NCBI RefSeq assembly: GCF_042651065.1
Contig: NZ_JBHSCH010000049.1
Location: 3,919 to 67,918, forward strand
DNA length: 64,000 nucleotides
Origin: Pseudoroseomonas aestuarii
Lineage (GTDB): Bacteria > Pseudomonadota > Alphaproteobacteria > Acetobacterales > Acetobacteraceae
Reading direction: 5' to 3'
Shown one piece after another: positions 58,931 to 64,000 of this stretch (position 1 is its first letter; each line of letters begins with the position of its first letter). Under the pieces are notes generated by a model that was given only the letters and a program-made list of their open reading frames with translations, was not told where the DNA came from and did no database searches. The position numbers were made by a program, and so were the translations under genes.

Positions 58931-60640
58931 ATGTACTTCCTGGGTCTGGCGGTGGATTTCGACGGCACCATCGCGCATGACGGCGTGGTGCGGCCGGAGA
59001 CGATGGCCGCCCTGCGGCGGCTGAAGGAAACCGGCCGTCGCATCCTGCTGGTGACGGGGCGGGAGGTGGCGGCGATCCTCCCGCTGCTGCCGGACGCCGC
59101 GCTGTTCGACCGCATCGTGGCCGAAAACGGCGCTGTCCTCTACGACCCCCTGGCCCGCACGGAGCGGCTGCTGGCGCCGCCGCCGCCCGCGCAGCTGCTG
59201 CGCCTGCTGCGGGAGCGGAAGGTGGAGCCGATCTCGGCCGGCCATTGCATCCTGGCGACGTGGGAGCCGCACCAGGCCACGGTGCTGGAAGCCATCCACG
59301 ATTGCGGCCTCGAGCTGCAGATCTCCTTCAACAAGGGCGCGGTGATGGTGCTGCCCTCCGGCGTGAACAAGGCCACGGGGCTGAGAGCCGCGCTCGACGA
59401 GCTGCAGATTTCGATGGTCAACGTCATCGGCGCGGGCGACGCCGAGAACGACCATGCCTTCCTGCGCGCCTGCGGCTGCTCGGCGGCGGTGGGCAATGCC
59501 CTGCCGGTGGTGCGCCGCGACGCGGACCTGCCGCTGGCCGGGCTGAATGGCGACGGCATCGTGGAGCCGGTGGCGCGCATCATCGAGGAAGACGTGGCCC
59601 TGGCGCCGGACGGGAAGCACGGGCCCTGGCTGGGGCGGGACCGCGCCGGGCGGCCGGTCCACCTGCGCCCCGGCCAGGGCAGCACGCTGGTGGTTGGGCC
59701 GTCGGGGGCGGGCAAGTCCGCCTTTGCCACGGCGCTGACCGAGCGGATCGCCGAGCGCCAGCTGGAGTTCTGCGTCATCGACCCGGAGGGCGACTACCTG
59801 GAGCTGGAGAATGCCGTGCGGCTCGGCAGCCTGGACGCGCCGCCGCATGCCACCGAGGCGCTGCGGCTGGTGTCCCAGGCCGGCGTCAACGTCGTCGTGA
59901 ACACCCAGGCCATGACGCTGCAGGAGCGCCAGTCGCTGTTCACCGGCCTGCTGCACCAGACCGCGCATCTGCGTGCCCGCACCGGGCGCCCGCACTGGCT
60001 GCTTCTCGACGAGGCGCATGAGCTGCTGCCGGCGGGCCCGCCGCGCGGATCGGCATTGCTGGACCAGGACCTGTCGGCCACCGTGCTGATCACCTACAGG
60101 CCCGCCTCGCTCAGCCGGGAGGCGCTGCAGACCGTCCGGCTGGTCCTGGCGCTCGGCCCGGCGCCGGAGGCCATGATCCGCGAGGCCGCCGGCCTGCTGG
60201 GCTGCGCGCCGCCCAGCGCCCCTGCCACCGGGGGCTGCGAGGCGCTGTGCTGGCGGCCCGGAGCAGACGCAGCCCCGATCCCGGTGACACTCGAGCCGCC
60301 GCACCAGGATCACCGCCGGCATGCCGGCAAGTACGCGGTGGGCGATGTCGGCGACGGCCGCAGCTTCTACTTCCACGACCTCCGGCGGGGGCGCTTCACC
60401 AAGGCGAACAACCTGCACGCCTTTCTCGACCTGGCCTGCGGGATCGACGATGATTGCTGGGAGCGGCATCTGCGCGCCGGCGATTTCTCCGCCTGGTTCC
60501 TGCACGTCATCAAGGATCGCGGCCTTGCCGAGGAGGCCGCGCAGGTGGAGCAGGACAGGACGCTCGGCGCCGCCGACAGCCGCAGGCTGATCCGCAAGGC
60601 GATCTGGCGCCGCTATGCCGCGCCGAGCCAGTGCCCGTGA
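58931..60640 (+). CDS. HAD hydrolase - P-loop ATPase (HerA/DUF87-like) - DUF5752-like fusion
   Basis: A 569-residue fusion. Residues 1-210 are a HAD-IIB phosphatase (LAVDFDGTIAHDG, LLVTGREV, GAGDAENDHAFLRACGCS). Residues about 240-440 form a P-loop ATPase with Walker A VVGPSGAGKSAF and Walker B WLLLDEAHELLPAG, plus ILITYRPASLSREAL near the sensor region. The last 90 residues (GRSFYFHDLRRGRF, HLRAGDFSAWFLHVIKDRGL) resemble the DUF5752 type. Substrate and role are unknown. The start at 58931 gives a clean HAD N-terminus; the frame is open 20 codons upstream. Box 8 predicts low-oxygen control. Confidence 0.82.
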   Translation: MYFLGLAVDFDGTIAHDGVVRPETMAALRRLKETGRRILLVTGREVAAILPLLPDAALFDRIVAENGAVLYDPLARTERLLAPPPPAQLLRLLRERKVEPISAGHCILATWEPHQATVLEAIHDCGLELQISFNKGAVMVLPSGVNKATGLRAALDELQISMVNVIGAGDAENDHAFLRACGCSAAVGNALPVVRRDADLPLAGLNGDGIVEPVARIIEEDVALAPDGKHGPWLGRDRAGRPVHLRPGQGSTLVVGPSGAGKSAFATALTERIAERQLEFCVIDPEGDYLELENAVRLGSLDAPPHATEALRLVSQAGVNVVVNTQAMTLQERQSLFTGLLHQTAHLRARTGRPHWLLLDEAHELLPAGPPRGSALLDQDLSATVLITYRPASLSREALQTVRLVLALGPAPEAMIREAAGLLGCAPPSAPATGGCEALCWRPGADAAPIPVTLEPPHQDHRRHAGKYAVGDVGDGRSFYFHDLRRGRFTKANNLHAFLDLACGIDDDCWERHLRAGDFSAWFLHVIKDRGLAEEAAQVEQDRTLGAADSRRLIRKAIWRRYAAPSQCP

Positions 60641-60698
60641 CCGCGGAAGCCCGCGGCGCAGCCTGCCGGATGGCGCACGGGAGGGGCGGAGGGGCCGC

Positions 60699-60712
60699 CT
60701 GATCTGCATCAG
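60699..60712. promoter_or_regulatory. FixK/FNR-like box 9 (perfect dyad)
   Basis: CTGATCTGCATCAG, a perfect CTGAT-N4-ATCAG inverted repeat, 104 bases before the CBS gene at 60817. Confidence 0.75.
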
Positions 60713-60816
60713 GGTGGAGCCGGCACGGCCTGCCAATCTCCCGGCAACGGAGAGGCCGGTCACGGGCTGCCAGGCCCGGGACTGCGGCCTCTGCGACCTT
60801 GAGGAGGAGGCAAGCC

Positions 60817-61287
60817 GTGCCTTTCATCGCGTCCGACATCATGAGCCATCCGCCGATCACCGCGCGCCCGGAGCACTCGGTCGCGGAGGTCGCGGCCCTG
60901 CTGGCCGAGCGGCGGATCAGCGCGGTTCCGGTCTGTGCCGCGGACGGCTCGCTGCTTGGCATCATCAGCGAGCTGGACATCATCAGGCCCTTCCGGGAAA
61001 CCGCCCGCCAGCGCAACGAATGGTGGCTGGGACGGCTGGCGGAAGGCGAGGCCCTGTCCCAGGAATTCCTGGATTTCGTCCGGCGCGACAACCGTTCCGC
61101 CGCGGACGCCATGCAGAAGCACGTCATCACCGCCGGACGCGATGCGACCTTGCCGCAGCTCGCGGAGCTGATGTCCGCCCACAACCTCAAGCGCATCCCG
61201 ATCGTGGAGAAGGGCAGGGTCGTCGGCATCGTCAGCCGGTCGGACCTCGTCTCGGCCATCGCCCGCAGCCCCGCCATGCTGGTCTGA
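60817..61287 (+). CDS. CBS-domain pair protein
   Basis: A 156-residue protein with two CBS domains: ASDIMSHPPITARPEHSVAE with RRISAVPVCAADGSLLG, and AADAMQKHVITAGRDATLPQ with RIPIVEKGRVVGIVSRSDLV. It starts GTG at 60817, with GAGGAGG just upstream; the longer frame from 60799 uses a TTG inside the ribosome site. It is the third CBS protein of the cluster and carries box 9. Confidence 0.87.
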   Translation: MPFIASDIMSHPPITARPEHSVAEVAALLAERRISAVPVCAADGSLLGIISELDIIRPFRETARQRNEWWLGRLAEGEALSQEFLDFVRRDNRSAADAMQKHVITAGRDATLPQLAELMSAHNLKRIPIVEKGRVVGIVSRSDLVSAIARSPAMLV

Positions 61288-61302
61288 GGGCGCCGCCGGG
61301 CC

Positions 61303-61533
61303 TCAGCCCATGTGGACGTAGCGGCCGGGCGCGGGCTCCACCGGGTCCAGGCCCCGTTCCGGCGCGCCCATCGGCGGCGGCGGCACCCGCTCGCCGGAGC
61401 CGGCGGCGGTCATCCAGCCGCGCCAGGCATCACACCACGAGCCTTCGCGCCGGGGCGCGATGTGGTCCCGCATGGTGCCGAAGGCAAAGATCGGCACCGC
61501 GATATCGTGCAGCGCGATCACCCGCCCCTCCAC
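61303..61533 (-). pseudogene. PHA/PHB synthase-like C-terminal remnant
   Basis: The frame reads ALHDIAVPIFAFGTMRDHIA, then jumps to REGSWCDAWRGWM, GERVPPPPMGAPERG and DPVEPAPGRYVHMG. These are the C-terminal pieces of PHA-synthase-like hydrolases, with the expected middle (catalytic His and its surroundings) deleted. The 5' side joins an IS3 fragment at about 61540. Inactive. Its presence hints that this cluster once carried polymer-storage genes. Confidence 0.75.
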
Positions 61534-61539
61534 CGCGAA

Positions 61540-61696
61540 GATGCACTTGAGAGTGAGTTTTGAAAGGCGCAGTCATCCAAAGGACCAGCGCCGACAGACC
61601 GATTCCGAGGTCCTCGGCGATTTCGCACTGGCTCCGCCCGCTCGTCCGGACTGCCTCATCCTTAAATGCCTTCGTGAAACGCCTCTGCTGCTTCAT
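61540..61696 (-). pseudogene. IS3-family OrfA (transposase helix-turn-helix) fragment
   Basis: MKQQRRFTKAFKDEAVR, then SGRSQCEIAEDLGIGLSALV, the N-terminal helix-turn-helix of IS3-group OrfA proteins. It breaks off at LWM and continues into the PHA-synthase remnant. The rest of the IS is missing, so it is a scar that probably caused the truncation. Upstream sequence 61697-61777 is short and otherwise empty. Confidence 0.8.
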
Positions 61697-61777
61697 GGGG
61701 TTCCTCTGGCCTCATCAGGAACCCTCCACTTTTTTGAAGCAAGTCCAGTATTGCTTCGGCTGGCACAGTGCTGGAGC

Positions 61778-63610
61778 TTATCGCACCGGTAGCAGCAAAG
61801 GCACCAGCGCTAAGCTCACCAGCATCACCAGCACGGTGAAGGGCACACCAATGCGCAGGAAATCGCCAAAGCTATAGCGGCCTGGCCCCATGACCAGCAT
61901 GTTCACCGGCGAAGACACGGGCGTCATGAAGGCGGCCGAGGCGGCCAGGGCAACGATCATGGCGAAGGGATAGGGCGAAAAACCCAGTTCCCGCGCCGCA
62001 GCGATAGCGACTGGCGCCATCAACACGGCCGTCGCGGTGTTGGATATGAAAAGGCTGGTCAAGGCCGTCGCCGCGAACAGGCTGGCGAGCAAAGCATAAG
62101 ATCCTGCGCCCCCCACCAGCCTGATTAGCCCGTCGGCCGCCATAGCGATGCCGCCGGTTTTCTGCAGGGCCAAGGAAAAGGGCAGCATGCCGGCAATCAA
62201 GACAATGGTCTGCCAGTGGATGGCGCGGTAGGCATTGTCCAGGTCGATGCAGCGGAAGCCCACCATCATCAGGCAACCGATCAATGCGGCCTGCACATGT
62301 GGCAGCGCGCCTGTGACCATCAGCACAACGACTACACCCAGGCTGAGCAAGGCCTGTGGTGCACGGTCAGAGGCAGGGGGCAGTTCCTCCAGATCCTCCG
62401 GCTGGTTGAGTAACAGGAAGCTCCGCTTTCCGCGTTGGGAGCGGCGCAACTCCTTCCAGGGGCCAACCAGCAGCAGCGTGTCTCCGGCCTGCAGCTTCTC
62501 CTCAAGCAATCCCTCGACCGGTGTAATCAAGCCACGGCGCAGCCCTACCACCGTTAGTCCGTAGGTGGACCGAAAATCGGCTTCCAGCACTGATCTGCCG
62601 CAGAGTGGCGAGTCAGGAGGAATGATGACTTCGGCTATTCCAATGGGACGTGGTCTGCTGACAGGATCAAGATCGCCGAGCGGCAGAGGTTGGAGGGCCA
62701 GCCGGGAAGCAAGTGCCTGCAGACGCTCCTCTGGCCCAGCGAAATGCGCGATCAGCGCATCACCTAAGCGCAGTACAGTCTCTCCGCCCGCACTCAGATA
62801 GGTTGAGGTAAAGCGCTGTGGGCGCTCAACGGCCATGACATTCAGCCCATGCGTGGCGTGCAGACGCAACACCTCGAGGCTTTGCCCGGCCAGGGGCGAG
62901 CCAGGGCCGATACGGAGGCGGTACACGCACCTAGCCAGTCCATAATCTCCGACAAGTTGCGCCAAGGTCAGCCGGCCGTGGGAGACCGCTTCCTCCGGCT
63001 CCACATTCTTCAACCAGCGGCGCGCCACAATCATATAGCCGATGCCGAGCAGCAGGATCGGCAAGCCGAATGGCGTGAAGCTGAAGAAGCCGAAGCCAGC
63101 ATGGCCGTTCCGCAGCAACTCACTGTTCACAACCAGATTGGGTGGTGTTCCTACCAATGTCATCATGCCGCTGATCAGGGCGGCGAAGCTCAGCGGCATC
63201 ATCATCTGGCGCGGCGGGATGCGCAATCGCAGGGCAATACGCATTACGATCGGGATGAAGATGGCGACCACCCCGGTGGAACTCATCACCGAGCCTAGTG
63301 TCGCGACGACCAACATCAACATGGCAATAAGCCTGCTGCGGCCGCTACCGGCACGAGATGCGAGCCAATCTCCCATGCTGCTGGCGACACCGGTTCGGAC
63401 CAGTCCCTCGCCAATCACAAAAAGAGCGGCAATCAGCACGACGCTGGCATCGCTGAAACTGGCGAGTGCTTCCTGAACAGTGAGGATGCCCGTCAACGGA
63501 AGAGCGACAAGCACGGACAATGCCACTGCATCCATACGCGGGCGGCCCAAAGCAAACATGACAATCACGGCGCTCAGCAGCCCAAGTACGACAGCTAAGT
63601 CAAAGGACAT
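61778..63610 (-). CDS. SLC13-type anion permease with two TrkA-C domains
   Basis: A 610-residue membrane transporter. N-terminal helices (LGLLSAVIVMFALGRPRMDA) and a conserved SGMMTLVGTPPNLVVNSELL loop mark the DASS/SLC13 fold; a cytoplasmic pair of TrkA-C domains (YRLRIGPGSPLAGQSLEVLR and AEVIIPPDSPLCGRSVLEAD) lies near residues 230-400. The second half ends with SNTATAVLMAPVAIAAARELG and AFMTPVSSPVNMLVMGPGRY. Such proteins import sulfate, dicarboxylates or similar anions with Na+. A role in sulfate efflux/uptake next to the sulfur genes is only a guess. Confidence 0.88.
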   Translation of the reverse strand: MSFDLAVVLGLLSAVIVMFALGRPRMDAVALSVLVALPLTGILTVQEALASFSDASVVLIAALFVIGEGLVRTGVASSMGDWLASRAGSGRSRLIAMLMLVVATLGSVMSSTGVVAIFIPIVMRIALRLRIPPRQMMMPLSFAALISGMMTLVGTPPNLVVNSELLRNGHAGFGFFSFTPFGLPILLLGIGYMIVARRWLKNVEPEEAVSHGRLTLAQLVGDYGLARCVYRLRIGPGSPLAGQSLEVLRLHATHGLNVMAVERPQRFTSTYLSAGGETVLRLGDALIAHFAGPEERLQALASRLALQPLPLGDLDPVSRPRPIGIAEVIIPPDSPLCGRSVLEADFRSTYGLTVVGLRRGLITPVEGLLEEKLQAGDTLLLVGPWKELRRSQRGKRSFLLLNQPEDLEELPPASDRAPQALLSLGVVVVLMVTGALPHVQAALIGCLMMVGFRCIDLDNAYRAIHWQTIVLIAGMLPFSLALQKTGGIAMAADGLIRLVGGAGSYALLASLFAATALTSLFISNTATAVLMAPVAIAAARELGFSPYPFAMIVALAASAAFMTPVSSPVNMLVMGPGRYSFGDFLRIGVPFTVLVMLVSLALVPLLLPVR

Positions 63611-63671
63611 AACCGCGCTCCGGCAGATGATGCTATCCCTCTAATAGCCACAGAAAACCCTTATCTCCAGA

Positions 63672-63830
63672 GGCTGTTATGGACCTGCAGCCAGTCGAGC
63701 GGCTTGCTTGAGCATGATGCAGGCGAAGGCGACGAGGTGGAGATCGGCAAGGGTGCTGGCGTAGCGCTCATAATCCTTCGCCATGCGGCGGAAACGGGTG
63801 GACAACTCGGAATACCCCTCGCGATACAGC
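63672..63830 (-). mobile_element. Truncated IS5-family element (second copy)
   Basis: Starts at the inverted repeat GAGGCTGTTATGGACCTGC and encodes the transposase C-terminus STRFRRMAKDYERYASTLAD, LHLVAFACIMLKQAARLAAG on the minus strand. It shares GCCGCTCGACTGGC-GCAGGTCCAT with the end of the 28710 element but keeps the 24 residues that copy lost. Upstream of about 63830 similarity stops, so this copy is cut off. Confidence 0.8.
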
Positions 63831-64000
63831 CTGCGCGCGCAGGATCGTCGCTTCAGGTTGTCACACATTCCTGCTGACATGGCTGGTCCACCCATTGGGC
63901 GCGGCCGGGGTCGTGTCCCGGGTGGTGGTGTAGGAGGTGACCGCTTTTGAGGAGGCGGCCACCGCAATGGTTCTCGGTAGGGTGTGGGTTGTCGAGACCT
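63831..64000. other. Window edge, unresolved
   Basis: Sequence beyond the IS5 fragment reads as possible coding on the minus strand (TTTRDTTPAAPNGW followed by a stop), perhaps the end of another mobile element, but I cannot identify it with this little context. Confidence 0.3.

Noticed and set aside
58847..60763. 638-codon open frame on the minus strand
   Set aside because: Antisense to the HAD/ATPase fusion, which has clear motifs.
1..64000. tRNA or rRNA genes
   Set aside because: No stretch with cloverleaf or rRNA signature was noticed; without a scan this cannot be excluded.

Overview
The window is GC-rich DNA, densely coding on both strands. It most likely comes from an alphaproteobacterium of the Acetobacteraceae (Roseomonas-like). 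This is inferred from codon use, an alphaproteobacterial-type SOS box, a FixLJ/FixK oxygen-sensing cascade, a sorbosone-type dehydrogenase and an orphan Bug/TctC binding protein. I saw no rRNA, tRNA, CRISPR array or replication origin. At least seven decayed host genes and six IS scars suggest a plastic region such as a chromid, plasmid or chromosomal island.

Layout. 0-4 kb: end of a membrane protein, a sorbosone-dehydrogenase-like lipoprotein, an epoxide-hydrolase-type enzyme, a YidB-like protein and an IS5 scar. 4.1-9.9 kb: a ugp-type ABC importer operon, a divergent DeoR regulator and a decayed glycerophosphodiesterase. 9.85-15.6 kb: the SOS mutasome cassette (a small unknown gene, imuA, imuB, dnaE2) behind a LexA box. 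15.7-17.7 kb: an unknown 451-residue protein and an exonuclease pseudogene. 17.8-25.5 kb: an acyl-CoA catabolic block (acyl-CoA dehydrogenase, ADP-forming acyl-CoA synthetase, enoyl-CoA hydratase, MmgE/PrpD, GntR regulator, TctC protein) with matching palindromes at both divergent promoters. 25.5-29.4 kb: a Fur-boxed TonB siderophore receptor between inverted IS5 scars, then a dead IS5 element. 29.4-37.1 kb: an ECF sigma/anti-sigma pair, a SorAB-like sulfite dehydrogenase, a LysR regulator, an acyl-CoA dehydrogenase homologue that has lost its catalytic glutamate (3-sulfinopropionyl-CoA desulfinase-like), a TPR protein, and a CoA-transferase/GroEL chimeric pseudogene.

37.1-61.3 kb looks like a low-oxygen/stress regulon. 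It encodes a FixL-type heme-PAS kinase, FixJ, a FixK-like Crp/Fnr regulator and a degenerate single receiver. Around these sit CBS and CBS-BON proteins, PhoU, Hsp20, a universal stress protein, a phasin-like protein, ActP with its partners, PEP synthase, a P1B-5 metal ATPase with a C-terminal hemerythrin domain, a zinc alcohol dehydrogenase and a HAD/P-loop ATPase fusion. Nine copies of a CTGAT-N4-RTCAG-type inverted repeat, six of them perfect, lie in intergenic sequence about 45-110 bp before these genes. This matches the half-sites and spacing of an FNR/FixK box with altered outer bases. The proposed circuit is O2 -> FixL -> FixJ -> FixK-like protein -> dispersed targets.

61.3-64 kb: a PHA-synthase-like remnant joined to an IS3 fragment, an SLC13-type anion permease, and a truncated copy of the same IS5 family found at 28.7 kb.
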